DNA of 64,000 nt, taken from positions 174,732-238,731 of the forward strand of contig CAZMAV010000006.1 of the NCBI GenBank assembly GCA_964564415.1, in the 5' to 3' direction. The position numbers and the translations under genes were made by a program. Origin of the DNA: JALEFZ01 sp964564415 (GTDB taxonomy: Bacteria; Bacteroidota; Bacteroidia; J057). Positions 27,112-35,525 of this stretch are shown here, piece by piece; position 1 is the first letter of the stretch; every line of letters begins with the position of its first letter. The notes below the pieces were generated by a model. It saw nothing but the letters and a program-made list of their open reading frames with translations, was not told where the DNA came from and did no database searches.

Positions 27112-27119
27112 TATATTTG
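27112..27119 (+). promoter_or_regulatory. candidate -7 element before the DivIVA-domain gene
   Basis: TATATTTG fits TAnnTTTG exactly, 123 bases before the ATG. At the -33 position only TTTC, at a shorter distance, is seen. Confidence 0.4.
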
Positions 27120-27242
27120 TAAATAGGCAGGTGATGAAATGGGGTGAATTAACAATCAGATACCTTCAAATCTGTTGCTCACAAAAAACATTACTCATTC
27201 CTATTTGTCCGGCCTACTACCCGGTAATTGAAGGAAAAGCGT

Positions 27243-27827
27243 ATGATTACTCCGATAGAAATAAGACAGCAGAAGTTTAAGCGGGCCCTCAGGGGCTACG
27301 ACAAAGAGGAGGTGGATGCCTTTCTGGTGGCCTTGTCTAAGGAATGGGAGCAGCAGATGGAGGAGTATCGCAAGCTCAAAAATGAGCTCGAAAAGATTCA
27401 AGACAACTACAATACCCTCAAAGAGGTCGAAGATATTCTCCACAAAACCCTCATGCAGGCCGAACAGTCTTCCAGGGATACCATGGAAAATGCCCGTCAA
27501 AAGGCAGAATTGAGGCTGCGAGAGGCAGAAGCCCGGGCCCAGGAAATTGTCAGGAAGGGCGTGGAAGATCGAAACGAAATCCAGCGTGAGATTTCCGAAC
27601 TTACCCGCTATCGCGATAAGTTTCTCTCCCAGCTGCAGGGCTTCCTCAGGACCCAAATGGATCATGTGAATATGTTTGAGCACGAAGAACTCGCCGCTCA
27701 TGAAGAAGAAATCAGGATCCCCGAAAAAGTTGAATCCAAACAAATTCAAAACTTCTTCGAATCCACCCAAAACGACAACGGCACCTCTAGTTCCAACTTG
27801 GTCGATGACATCACTGACGAACTCTAA
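27243..27827 (+). CDS. DivIVA-domain coiled-coil protein
   Basis: 194 residues from the ATG at 27243 (an upstream TTG at 27228 adds only five residues). MITPIEIRQQKFKRALRGYD followed by KEEVDAFL is the conserved N-terminal DivIVA domain that binds curved membrane in Gram-positive bacteria, with the usual Gly-Tyr-Asp. Then a coiled coil continues to about residue 150 (QKAELRLREAEARAQEIV), and a polar tail. It has the length of short DivIVA/GpsB-like proteins. In a Bacteroidota cell its role (polarity, division or wall growth) is not known. Stands alone on the plus strand; converges with the sulfoxide reductase gene. Confidence 0.85.
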   Translation: MITPIEIRQQKFKRALRGYDKEEVDAFLVALSKEWEQQMEEYRKLKNELEKIQDNYNTLKEVEDILHKTLMQAEQSSRDTMENARQKAELRLREAEARAQEIVRKGVEDRNEIQREISELTRYRDKFLSQLQGFLRTQMDHVNMFEHEELAAHEEEIRIPEKVESKQIQNFFESTQNDNGTSSSNLVDDITDEL

Positions 27828-27838
27828 GAGCCTTTACA

Positions 27839-28330
27839 CTAGGGCTTGTAGTGAATTTTTCCGATAATGTACATGACCTCTTCCAGGTAGTGGGCGTCTG
27901 TCTCGTCAAAATCATCCAAGAGGTCGCTATCAATGTCCAGTACCATTTTGGTATGTCCTCCTACAATCAGGGGCAGGACGATCTCGGATTTTGAATCTGC
28001 CGAGCAGGCAATGTGGCCTGGAAAACGCTCCACATCAGGTACCACGAGGGTGCGTTGCTCGGAGGCCGCTGTCCCACAAACTCCCTTGCCAAAGCTAATG
28101 CGGGTACAGGCAAGGGGACCCTGAAAAGGACCTAAAACCAGCTCATCTTCCTTATTTATATAAAATCCCACCCAGAAAAAATCAAAGGCTTCTTTGAGAA
28201 TGGCGCAGGTATTGGCCAGGTTGGCGATGAGATCATCTTCAACTTCCAGGACAGCCTTTAACTGGGGAAGCATTTCCTTATATCTCTCTTCTTTGGTCGC
28301 GTTTGGAGTGAGTGTAATTGATTCTGCCAT
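27839..28330 (-). CDS. msrC: GAF-domain free methionine-(R)-sulfoxide reductase
   Basis: 163 residues, one GAF domain. The Cys pattern of the fRMsr family is complete: ACTRISFGKGVCGTAASEQ holds two Cys, HIACSADSKSEIVLPL the third. The catalytic FPGHIAC block (about 115-121) and DIDSDLLDDFDETDAHYLE are typical. The enzyme reduces free Met-R-sulfoxide, with thioredoxin as electron donor in the family. No operon partner; it converges with the DivIVA-domain gene, 11 bases between stops. Confidence 0.9.
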   Translation of the reverse strand: MAESITLTPNATKEERYKEMLPQLKAVLEVEDDLIANLANTCAILKEAFDFFWVGFYINKEDELVLGPFQGPLACTRISFGKGVCGTAASEQRTLVVPDVERFPGHIACSADSKSEIVLPLIVGGHTKMVLDIDSDLLDDFDETDAHYLEEVMYIIGKIHYKP

Positions 28331-28740
28331 GTTTTTGTATTTGCTTTGCCTCTACGAAAAGCTGGAGTTTCCGTTTTTTACCTCATTGTTATTTTTTCAA
28401 AAAAAGTGCCGAAAAACCCCTCTTTATATGGGGGGGAGGGTAGATTTTAAATAAAAAAAATTAATAACTTGGTAAAAATTATCTCTTTCTGAAAAATAAA
28501 AAAAGATAAAAATTAGTGATCATTATGAATGGATTGCTTAGGTGCTCAAGGGTTATCTTAGGTACTTTGATTTTAATCTCTTGAGCGCTATTTGTTTTGC
28601 CGCCCAAAAAGATTGTAAATAATCAGCATCAAGGAAAAGTCGAGTCTGCTTTCATGGGAGCTGTTACTTTCTGACACATCCTTCGTCCCAGTACTGAGAT
28701 TGTATTGCAAGACCTAAATCAACATTAAATAAAACTACTT
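28331..28740. other. intergenic region with a stem-loop, upstream of mscS-like gene
   Basis: 410 bases with no plausible gene, AT-rich. It contains one long inverted repeat (28542-28588) and A/T tracts at 28440-28500. No full consensus promoter was found by eye. It separates divergent genes, so promoters for both the sulfoxide reductase and the channel must lie here. Confidence 0.45.
28542..28588 (+). repeat. inverted repeat, candidate leader stem
   Basis: GCTCAAG (28544-28550) and CTTGAGC (28580-28586) are exact reverse complements; one more G-C pair and a G-T pair extend the stem outward to about nine pairs. Loop 29 bases. It lies about 150 bases before the channel gene and could form in its leader RNA. 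Confidence 0.4.
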
Positions 28741-29550
28741 ATGAACTTTGACCTCAACCAAATCACAGAAATGGTGGTGGCCTACGCCCCTAAGTTGCTG
28801 GGTGCCATTCTGACCCTAATCATTGGTTTTTGGATTGCCGGAAGGCTCTCCGGAGCTGCGAGAAAGGGGATGGAAAAAAGAAACATGGATGCCTCCCTGG
28901 TTCCCTTTCTGGCTTCCCTCATTAGCATAGGTCTGAAAATCCTTGTACTTCTCAGTGCTGCCTCTATGTTTGGCCTGGAAGTTACTTCCTTCGTAGCCAT
29001 TTTCAGTGCTTTGGCCTTTGCCATCGGATTGGCCCTACAGGGCAACCTCGCTCACTTGGCTGCAGGTATTCTTATCCTAATCCTTCGACCCTTTAAGGTA
29101 GGGGATTTTATCGTAACCCAGGGATACTCAGGGACAGTGAAGGAGATCCAAATCTTCAGTACCATCCTTACCACCCTGGACAACCGTCTCATCATCATCC
29201 CCAACGGAGCCATTACCAGCGGACCTATTGAAAACCTAACCGCCAATGATGTGCGCAAGGTACCCATGACTTTCGGTATTGGGTATCCCGATGACATTGA
29301 CAAGGCCAGGGAAGTGATCAAGCAAGTCGTAGATCGCTGCGAGGATGTAGACCACAGCCAAGATGTAGACATTTTGGTTTCAGAACTGGCAGATAGTTCG
29401 GTAAATATCGCCGTTCGTCCCTGGGCCAAAACGGAAAACTACTGGAAAGTTTACTTCTACATGCAGGAAAATATCAAGAAGGAGTTCGACAAGGCTGGCA
29501 TTGGTATACCCTTTCCTCAAATGGACGTTCACGTCAACAATGTAGGATAG
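28741..29550 (+). CDS. MscS-type mechanosensitive channel
   Basis: 269 residues, near the length of E. coli MscS (286). Three hydrophobic segments: about 14-32, 57-77 and the Gly/Ala-rich pore helix 82-118, which includes AIFSALAFAIGLALQGNLAH. The beta domain follows (RPFKVGDFIVTQGYSGTVKE, about 120-139; NRLIIIPNGAITSGPI), and a C-terminal alpha/beta domain (EDVDHSQDVDILVSELADS). It opens on membrane tension and vents solutes on osmotic downshock. Single gene. Confidence 0.93.
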   Translation: MNFDLNQITEMVVAYAPKLLGAILTLIIGFWIAGRLSGAARKGMEKRNMDASLVPFLASLISIGLKILVLLSAASMFGLEVTSFVAIFSALAFAIGLALQGNLAHLAAGILILILRPFKVGDFIVTQGYSGTVKEIQIFSTILTTLDNRLIIIPNGAITSGPIENLTANDVRKVPMTFGIGYPDDIDKAREVIKQVVDRCEDVDHSQDVDILVSELADSSVNIAVRPWAKTENYWKVYFYMQENIKKEFDKAGIGIPFPQMDVHVNNVG

Positions 29551-29605
29551 GGGTTTCCTAAACATAAATCATACCTAATGAATGGGGAAGTCTTCTGGGG
29601 TTTCC

Positions 29606-31174
29606 CTATTTTTTATGTCCTTCCTGAAGATAGGCTACGGCAGCCCGGGCGCATCGCTGTCCATCTATGGCCGCACTCATGATGCCCCCTGCATATCCGG
29701 CTCCCTCTCCGCAGGGAAAAAGTCCCCCTACCTGAGGGTGCATAAAGTCTTCTCTGTTGCGAGGAATGCGTACTGGAGAAGAGGTTCGGGATTCGGTGGC
29801 GACTGCTACAGCTTCGTTGGTCAGAAAGCCCTTGAGTTTTTTTCCAAAAGCTTTGAATCCTCCCTGTAACCGCTGATGAATCCAGGGGGGAAGGACCTCA
29901 GAAAGATTCGCAGAACTCAGTCCTGGAATGTAGGAACTTTTGGGCAGGTCAGCAGACAAATTTCCCCTTACAAAATCTTCCAAACGCTGGGCAGGAGCTA
30001 CCTGCTTGCCTCCCCCCGCCTCAAAGGCCAGGGCTTCGATCCTGCGCTGAAAGTCAAGCCCGGCGAGGGGATTTTTCTCAGCTTCCTTCATGTTCTGAAG
30101 CCCTACCTCTACGACCATTCCTGAATTCGCAAAGGGGGAGTTGCGCTTTGAGGGAGACCAGCCATTGACCACGATCTCTCCATTAGCCGTGGCTGAAGGA
30201 CAAATAATTCCACCCGGGCACATGCAAAAGGAATATACTCCCTTGCCTCCCACCTGTTGAACCAAAGAATAGGATGCCGCAGGAAGTTGCTCATGGCGAG
30301 GGCCAGACAGGTGATACTGAATCCTGTCGATGGCGGACTGGGGATGCTCCACCCTCACTCCCAAAGCAAAGGGCTTGGCCTCGATCAGTATATTTTCTCG
30401 ATGGAGGAGGTGAAAAATATCCCTAGCCGAGTGTCCCGTGGCCAAAATGAGGGCATGGGCAGGAATTTTGGTCTGGCCATTGATCTCCAAGGCTTTGATG
30501 CCTTGACCATCTCTCTCTATGCCCGTGAGGCTGGTGGAAAAATGTACCTCTCCACCTGCCTCCAGGATGGCTTCCCTTATATTTTGGATAATCGCTGGCA
30601 ATTTATTCGTGCCAATGTGGGGATGAGCATCGATGGTAATGTCTTCTACTGCCCCAAATTGCACCAACTGCCGGAGGATGCGTCGGGTATCCCCCCGCTT
30701 GGTAGACCGGGTGTACAGTTTGCCATCCGAAAAGGTTCCGGCCCCTCCCTCCCCAAAGCAATAGTTGGAATCGGGATCTACCCATCCCTCCTTTGTTAGC
30801 CTGGCCAGGTCTCTTCGGCGATCTCTGACGGTCTTTCCCCTTTCGAGGACGACAGGCTTGTAGCCCATCTCTATCAATTGGAGGGCCGCAAAAAGTCCGG
30901 CAGAACCCAGCCCTACAATGTGGACCTCTCTAGCCTTTGATACATCTTGGATAGGGAAGGTGCCAAGGTCAATCTCTTCTACTTCCTCATTTGCCCAAAG
31001 GCCGAGCCGTAGCACAAAGACCGGTTTCTTGCGTGAATCCACCGATCTTTTGAGTAGCTTGACGTGCTGGATATCGCTTGCCTTCATACCGGCTTTCTGG
31101 GCCGCTAACTGGCGCCAGAGACCTTCATTTTCGTAATCTTCCGGCGCTATTCTGATTTGTACCTCCTTTGGCAT
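29606..31174 (-). CDS. FAD-dependent oxidoreductase (COG2509-type)
   Basis: 522 residues from the ATG at 31174; the longer frame (to 31240) would run into the neighbouring gene. An N-terminal alpha/beta domain (1-75, VQIRIAPEDY) is followed by the FAD Rossmann motif VHIVGLGSAGLFAAL (about 84-98) and YKPVVLERG. FGEGGAGTFSDGKLYTR (about 140-156) and the C-terminal PCGEGAGYAGGIMSAAIDG are hallmarks of the uncharacterised FAD dehydrogenases of COG2509. Reaction unknown. The gene lies 44 bases downstream of the unrecognised secreted protein on the same strand. Confidence 0.87.
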   Translation of the reverse strand: MPKEVQIRIAPEDYENEGLWRQLAAQKAGMKASDIQHVKLLKRSVDSRKKPVFVLRLGLWANEEVEEIDLGTFPIQDVSKAREVHIVGLGSAGLFAALQLIEMGYKPVVLERGKTVRDRRRDLARLTKEGWVDPDSNYCFGEGGAGTFSDGKLYTRSTKRGDTRRILRQLVQFGAVEDITIDAHPHIGTNKLPAIIQNIREAILEAGGEVHFSTSLTGIERDGQGIKALEINGQTKIPAHALILATGHSARDIFHLLHRENILIEAKPFALGVRVEHPQSAIDRIQYHLSGPRHEQLPAASYSLVQQVGGKGVYSFCMCPGGIICPSATANGEIVVNGWSPSKRNSPFANSGMVVEVGLQNMKEAEKNPLAGLDFQRRIEALAFEAGGGKQVAPAQRLEDFVRGNLSADLPKSSYIPGLSSANLSEVLPPWIHQRLQGGFKAFGKKLKGFLTNEAVAVATESRTSSPVRIPRNREDFMHPQVGGLFPCGEGAGYAGGIMSAAIDGQRCARAAVAYLQEGHKK

Positions 31175-31218
31175 CCTACAAAGATAGGGGAAATGAAGTT
31201 TAGGGCCCAAGACTTTTA

Positions 31219-32586
31219 TTACCGGAGTTCCCGCTCCCAAAGGATATCGCCGGAGGCGTCTGTAAGTTTGGCAAAAAATCTGGCCTGAGGTCCATCGCTG
31301 TGTTCAAACATGTAGCTAAATACTTTTCTGCCGGGATTCAGGTGGTGAATGTCATACATGACTCGCTTAATCCTGCCCTCTTCGTCATAGATGGCCAGCC
31401 TCACCTCATCGACGGCCTCACTTAATTCGATGACCAAGCTTCCTTTTTCCCTCCTTTTGGGATAGATAGGCCTGGAAGGTGATTCGACCTCAAGAGGGGC
31501 CTCAGCAATGAGCTTTTCACCCTTTCGGATCTGCACCCGGTATTCCTGTCCCGGCAGTATGGGAGTCTTTGCGATGTAGCGACTTCTGTGATGTCCTTCT
31601 TTGAGTTTTTTATTCTTTTCCAGAAGAAGGTAAAGGCGACCTTCCCTGTCATAAACACCTACGTGGGCCGAGGTCTCACGAGAAATTTCATAGATCAGGG
31701 TGGCCTCGGCATCCAGGTATTGAAGGTCCAGAATACTGTCAGAAGGGCTGAGCTCTTGTTCCTGGATCATTTCCTGTCCCCTGAAGAGGCGAAGATAAAC
31801 GGAAGCCTCATCTCCCAGGCAGTGGTTGGCTCCTACTTTCCACTGGTAAAAGCCAGCTTCATACTCCCGCCCCTGGAAATAGCTCCTGATGAGGTTACCC
31901 TCCTCATCATACAGGCCCATTCGAAGGTCCTGATGTGATTTGCCAAAGGGAAGGAAGACTTCCATGCTAGCGTCAATGCTGGTGATCTGGTGAGGACGAA
32001 GGGTAAACCTGAATTTGGCGAGAGGGGTGCCGGTAGCCTCACTTACGACCTCTGCAAGCCTCCTTACCATGAGGCTGTCGTCTCCGTAAATGTATTCGAT
32101 AGGATCAGAATTAGCTACCGACCACACCGCCGACTGAGCGGTCGAGTTCTGATAACCATGGTCGGAGATCAACTCGGCGATCTTCAAAAGGCAGGAGGAA
32201 GCAAGATCACCCAGAGAAAAGCGCTCTCCTTTGCCTGGAGAACTATTGTAGGACTGAATACACATGGTCTGAAGGCTTATTCTACCGCTTTGGCCAGCTT
32301 TGACCAGTATCTCTTCCTCCTTGACAACCATGAGGTTCTGTTTGGAAGAGTCATGGCTGACAAATACCTGTCCGGCGGGGATCACAAGGTTGAGGTCTTG
32401 GCGGCTAGGATTTTTGAGGGCCAATCGCAGACAATTACCCTGGTAACAACCCGCTCCTCTCACAGCTATCTTGAGCCTACGCTCGGCCAGGGCTTGATCT
32501 ATCTTTATGACTTCCTGCGCTTGGTTTAAAAGGGGCAAGAGGAGGAGAAAAATGAGAAATAGGGCTGTAGGGACTTTCATATTCAT
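31219..32586 (-). CDS. unrecognised secreted protein with Cys-containing N-terminal domain
   Basis: 455 residues. MNMKVPTALFLIFLLLLPLL gives a signal peptide ending near NQAQ. Residues 25-160 look like one domain: RGAGCYQGNCLRLALKNPS, a sandwich with VIPAGQVFVSHD, then TMCIQSYNSSPGKGERF and LASSCLLKIAELI; four Cys in the exported part could form disulfides. The rest is three or so beta-sandwich repeats resembling FlgD/CARDB Ig-like modules (LRMGLYDEEGNLIRSYFQG, AHVGVYDREGRLYLLLE, VRLAIYDEEGRIKRVMYDI). No T9SS tail is seen and I do not recognise the N-terminal domain. It precedes the FAD oxidoreductase gene on the same strand. Confidence 0.75.
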   Translation of the reverse strand: MNMKVPTALFLIFLLLLPLLNQAQEVIKIDQALAERRLKIAVRGAGCYQGNCLRLALKNPSRQDLNLVIPAGQVFVSHDSSKQNLMVVKEEEILVKAGQSGRISLQTMCIQSYNSSPGKGERFSLGDLASSCLLKIAELISDHGYQNSTAQSAVWSVANSDPIEYIYGDDSLMVRRLAEVVSEATGTPLAKFRFTLRPHQITSIDASMEVFLPFGKSHQDLRMGLYDEEGNLIRSYFQGREYEAGFYQWKVGANHCLGDEASVYLRLFRGQEMIQEQELSPSDSILDLQYLDAEATLIYEISRETSAHVGVYDREGRLYLLLEKNKKLKEGHHRSRYIAKTPILPGQEYRVQIRKGEKLIAEAPLEVESPSRPIYPKRREKGSLVIELSEAVDEVRLAIYDEEGRIKRVMYDIHHLNPGRKVFSYMFEHSDGPQARFFAKLTDASGDILWERELR

Positions 32587-32750
32587 GACTTTGGATTTCT
32601 TTTTTAAATAAATGAAAAGTCAGCCCGTGGTTACATTTTTTCTTGTGCCAGACAGGTAGAATTATTACTTTAGCCTCCCCTTCAAAGTAGGCGGGCATAC
32701 TGAATTCAGTGATTTCATAGGCTATTTTTCTTGAAATAAAAAATTATATC

Positions 32751-32762
32751 CCGATCGATCGG
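32751..32762. promoter_or_regulatory. 12-bp palindrome, possible TetR operator
   Basis: CCGATCGATCGG is fully self-complementary and lies 168 bases before the TetR start and 165 bases before the start of the divergent secreted protein. TetR dimers usually bind such symmetric sites near their own gene. Confidence 0.45.
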
Positions 32763-32844
32763 AATGTAGTAGAGGAAAAATTGGGCCCCAAAACTGAATC
32801 TTGGTCGCTCAACTACTTGATTAAGCAGCTTTTCTAATTCCCTG

Positions 32845-32873
32845 GGCCTCCGCCAGAGGCTAATTTTTGTTTT
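32845..32873 (+). terminator. terminator-like hairpin in the TetR leader
   Basis: GCCTC-CGCCA-GAGGC (32846-32860) forms a 5-bp GC stem with a five-base loop, followed by TAATTTTTGTTTTAATT. It points towards the TetR gene, about 60 bases before its start, so it could act as an attenuator or end transcription arriving from upstream. Confidence 0.4.
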
Positions 32874-32929
32874 AATTATTGTTCAAAAGGATACTTATTA
32901 CAAATAAGCGTCCCTATAAACCCGTATCT

Positions 32930-33640
32930 ATGCCATCATTTACCTTTCGCAACCTTGAAGATCGCAGACAGGAGGAGATCATCGCAATTTCCTTGAATGA
33001 ATTTGCCAGCCACGATTATGAAAGCGCTTCGGTATCGAGGATTGTCAAAGAGGTAGGGGTGGCAAAGGGTAGTTTTTACCGATACTTCAGAAACAAACTC
33101 GACCTATATTCTTATCTGGTAGAATACACAACCAAACTGCAGCAGGATAAAATGGAAAAGATCTTCGAAGAGGCAGATAGCTTTTTCGAACTTCTGGTGC
33201 AAAATTACTACATGAGGATCAAGTTTGACATTGACTTTCCCCTGGAGGGGAGGTTTCTCTACAACATGATGCGGGAGCGTAATAGTGCGGAGCTTGGTAA
33301 TATGCTGCTCAAAACCAAGCAGCGGATGATGGAAATGATGTATTCCTGGGTCGAAAAGTTTCAGATCAATGGGGAGCTGAAAAACGGCATAGACATCGAA
33401 TGGATAGCCTTTCAGGTGATCCATCAGCAATATGGCATTTACGATTATCTTTCTCTGAAATTACAGCGAAAAAGCAAGGAAGAGAAGAGACCTTTGAGTT
33501 TTTCGGACCTGGATACCAAGGATATAGAGCGAGCCATCTGCGGTTTTGTCGAGATGATGGAGTTGGGAATGGGGATGAAATCCCAGCGAATCCCCGAATA
33601 CCTGCCGGAGGTACGTATCCGAAAAACTATCCATTCCTAA
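32930..33640 (+). CDS. TetR-family transcriptional regulator
   Basis: 236 residues from the ATG at 32930 (a TTG at 32879 lies in the untranslated leader). The helix-turn-helix is typical: ASVSRIVKEVGVAKGSFYRY (about 34-53) followed by FRNKLDLYSYLVE. The ligand-binding part (60-230) is only loosely similar to known members, rich in Met and aromatic residues, so its inducer is unknown. A palindrome at 32751 is a candidate operator. The LytTR regulator follows after 30 bases on the same strand. Confidence 0.88.
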   Translation: MPSFTFRNLEDRRQEEIIAISLNEFASHDYESASVSRIVKEVGVAKGSFYRYFRNKLDLYSYLVEYTTKLQQDKMEKIFEEADSFFELLVQNYYMRIKFDIDFPLEGRFLYNMMRERNSAELGNMLLKTKQRMMEMMYSWVEKFQINGELKNGIDIEWIAFQVIHQQYGIYDYLSLKLQRKSKEEKRPLSFSDLDTKDIERAICGFVEMMELGMGMKSQRIPEYLPEVRIRKTIHS

Positions 33641-33669
33641 GGTATTTTTCTGTTTTAGGCCTATAATTT

Positions 33670-34407
33670 ATGATTAAAGCAGTAATCATCGACGATTCAG
33701 AACAAGCCCGTCAGGCTCTTAAGGCTGACCTTCAGGCTTATTGCCCTGACATAGAGTTGGTAGGGGAGGCTGAAGGGGTACTGGGTGGAGGAAAGTTGTT
33801 GAGGAAGGTCAAGCCCGAATTGGTCTTTTTAGACATAGAAATGGGGGATGGTACTGGCTTTGATCTCCTCGAAATCATGGGAGACGCCCCCTTCAACGTA
33901 ATTTTTACCACGGCTCATGACTCCTTTGCCGTAAAGGCTTTTAAATTTTCGGCCATTGATTATTTGCTCAAGCCTGTAGATCCTGACGAACTAAAGCAGG
34001 CCGTGAGCAGGGCCCGGCAAAATCAACAGACAGAACCCGAAATCCTCAAGGCTCTGCTCAATAATGTGCAGGAAAAGACCCATACCCGCCTGGCCCTTCA
34101 TACCCTGGAGAAGATCCATGTCGTCCATATCCAGGAAATTCTGCGCTGCGAATCCAGTACCAATTATACCATATTCTACTTTAGTGATGGTCGCCAACTT
34201 CTGGTCACCAAGACCCTTAAGGAATACGACAACCTCCTTAGCGGGCACAATTTTATTCGTGTCCATCAATCTCACCTGGTCAATGCCGATTATATCAAGG
34301 AATTTGTGAAGGGAGACGGAGGATATCTGGTGATGAAGGACGGAGCGGAGGTTCCAGTTTCCAGCCGTAAGCGCAGCATGGTCATGCAAATGTTGAGTGA
34401 GATCTGA
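33670..34407 (+). CDS. LytTR-type response regulator
   Basis: 245 residues. Receiver domain: IIDDS with the acidic pair Asp8-Asp9, phospho-acceptor Asp in VFLDIEMGDGTGFDLL (about 56), FTTAHDS (switch Thr) and LLKPVD with the Lys. The LytTR DNA-binding domain follows: EKIHVVHIQEILRCESSTNY, FIRVHQSHLVNADYI and VPVSSRKRSM. Usual Bacteroidota size. Normally paired with a 7TM-type histidine kinase; none adjoins here, so it is an orphan. Its stop and the stop of the next gene share the palindrome TGATCA. Confidence 0.92.
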   Translation: MIKAVIIDDSEQARQALKADLQAYCPDIELVGEAEGVLGGGKLLRKVKPELVFLDIEMGDGTGFDLLEIMGDAPFNVIFTTAHDSFAVKAFKFSAIDYLLKPVDPDELKQAVSRARQNQQTEPEILKALLNNVQEKTHTRLALHTLEKIHVVHIQEILRCESSTNYTIFYFSDGRQLLVTKTLKEYDNLLSGHNFIRVHQSHLVNADYIKEFVKGDGGYLVMKDGAEVPVSSRKRSMVMQMLSEI

Positions 34408-34962
34408 TCAGGGTTTGGGAGTGGGAAGGATTTCGCCTTGACCATTGATTTCGAAAAATCGCTTCTCAACTATCTTCCTCTCATGTTCAGGTAAAAACCG
34501 CTCTTGATAATAGGTTTGTACAAAACCCTCTCCATTTTGGTAGGAAAGGACGGAAAATAAATTTTCACTTGCACTGGGGGCAGGGGTACACCTCTCTCCC
34601 AGGACAGCCTGATGAAGAATGCGCTTTCCATCGGTAGTTATCAGATACTGGCGGGTGCACATGGGGGCTTTTTGAAGAAGTACCAGGGCTTGAATGCTTT
34701 GGGGAAGCCTGTAGGTGGCCATGGCCTTAAAATTGCCCTTGGGCCTTATGCGGGGAAGAAACTGGATAATCCACTCTTGAGAAATACTGGATTTTTCCTG
34801 AAAATAGGAAAGGAAGTGGTCAAATTCTCCTACAGAAGGATTCAGCTGGGTAAGGACTCCATTGGTGGCAGAAGCACGATGGGAAGGAGCTTGAGCCAGT
34901 GACTGAGTGCCAGCCCATAAGCCGGAAAGGAGCAGGAAGAGTATCAGACGGGTCAAAGTCAT
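34408..34962 (-). CDS. hypothetical secreted protein
   Basis: 184 residues. MTLTRLILFLLLSGLWAGTQ leads to a signal-peptidase site near SLAQA. The mature part has two Cys (MCTRQ and ERCTPAPS) and alternating hydrophobic residues (VLVVLQK-like, FSVLSYQNGEGFVQ). No family recognised. It is convergent with the LytTR gene, the stop codons directly abutting. Confidence 0.65.
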   Translation of the reverse strand: MTLTRLILFLLLSGLWAGTQSLAQAPSHRASATNGVLTQLNPSVGEFDHFLSYFQEKSSISQEWIIQFLPRIRPKGNFKAMATYRLPQSIQALVLLQKAPMCTRQYLITTDGKRILHQAVLGERCTPAPSASENLFSVLSYQNGEGFVQTYYQERFLPEHERKIVEKRFFEINGQGEILPTPKP

Positions 34963-35276
34963 AATCGAGAAGGTCGATAATCGCTGTTGGCAAGATAAAG
35001 TTAAGGGAGAATTCCCTCAAATCCACGACATAAACAGAATTTAGTCAAAACTCTTTCCCAAAGCAAAAATTATCTATTTGAGGGAAAGTATTGTTCGTAA
35101 AATATCATGAGTTCACAGGGAAATGAAGCTTCAACTCATAAATGACTTTAGCCTTTCCTGGAAATTCTTGAGTCTAATTGAATGGAATTTGTTCCACCCT
35201 CGATTTTACTACATCCTACTCAGTAAAAATTCGAAAAGAAAAAGGATGGCTAGGCAGAATTTCTTATGTTGAGGAT
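34963..35276. other. divergent intergenic region with an 11-bp inverted repeat
   Basis: 314 bases without a clear gene. It contains an exact 11-bp inverted repeat (35011-35021 and 35075-35085). An open frame enters from 35178 but its first 33 codons lack coding character compared with the part after 35277. Confidence 0.45.
35011..35085. repeat. 11-bp perfect inverted repeat, 53-bp spacer
   Basis: TTCCCTCAAAT and ATTTGAGGGAA are exact reverse complements. The spacer is AT-rich. Position is 49 bases upstream of the secreted-protein start on one side and 192 bases before the membrane-protein start on the other. Could be a pair of half-sites with DNA looping, or a leader stem. Confidence 0.5.
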
Positions 35277-35525
35277 ATGAAGGATTTAAAAACCTGGCCG
35301 ATTGCATTTTCTGCTTTTATTGCCCTGCTGTCCTTGGCTGTTCTCAATGCCAACGCCCTGAATATCAAAAATATCATTGGTTCGACCATCATGGCCCTGG
35401 GCGTAGGTGTAATTGCCTGGATCGCTAAGCGAAAGAGCATTGCCCTTGGGCTGGTACTTGGAGCCTTGGTCTTTGCGGGTCTCTTTACCTACATTGATCA
35501 GATGGGCTGGCTATCCAAAGAATAA
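35277..35525 (+). CDS. small membrane protein, two or three helices
   Basis: 82 residues from the ATG at 35277 (MKDLKTWPIAFSAFIALLSL). Hydrophobic segments span about 8-23, 28-46 and 51-70, separated by short polar turns (NANALN, AKRKS). No family recognised. The frame is open further upstream, but there the residues are polar and unlike a membrane protein. Followed 286 bases later by the pyrophosphatase on the same strand. Confidence 0.55.
   Translation: MKDLKTWPIAFSAFIALLSLAVLNANALNIKNIIGSTIMALGVGVIAWIAKRKSIALGLVLGALVFAGLFTYIDQMGWLSKE

Larger units (their letters stand above)
32587..32929. other. divergent intergenic region, TetR operator candidate and leader hairpin
   Basis: 343 bases with no gene between the secreted protein and the TetR regulator. 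It holds a perfect 12-bp palindrome (32751-32762) and a GC-rich hairpin followed by T-rich DNA (32845-32873). The plus strand also has TACTTTAG near 32670, one base short of TAnnTTTG. Confidence 0.5.
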
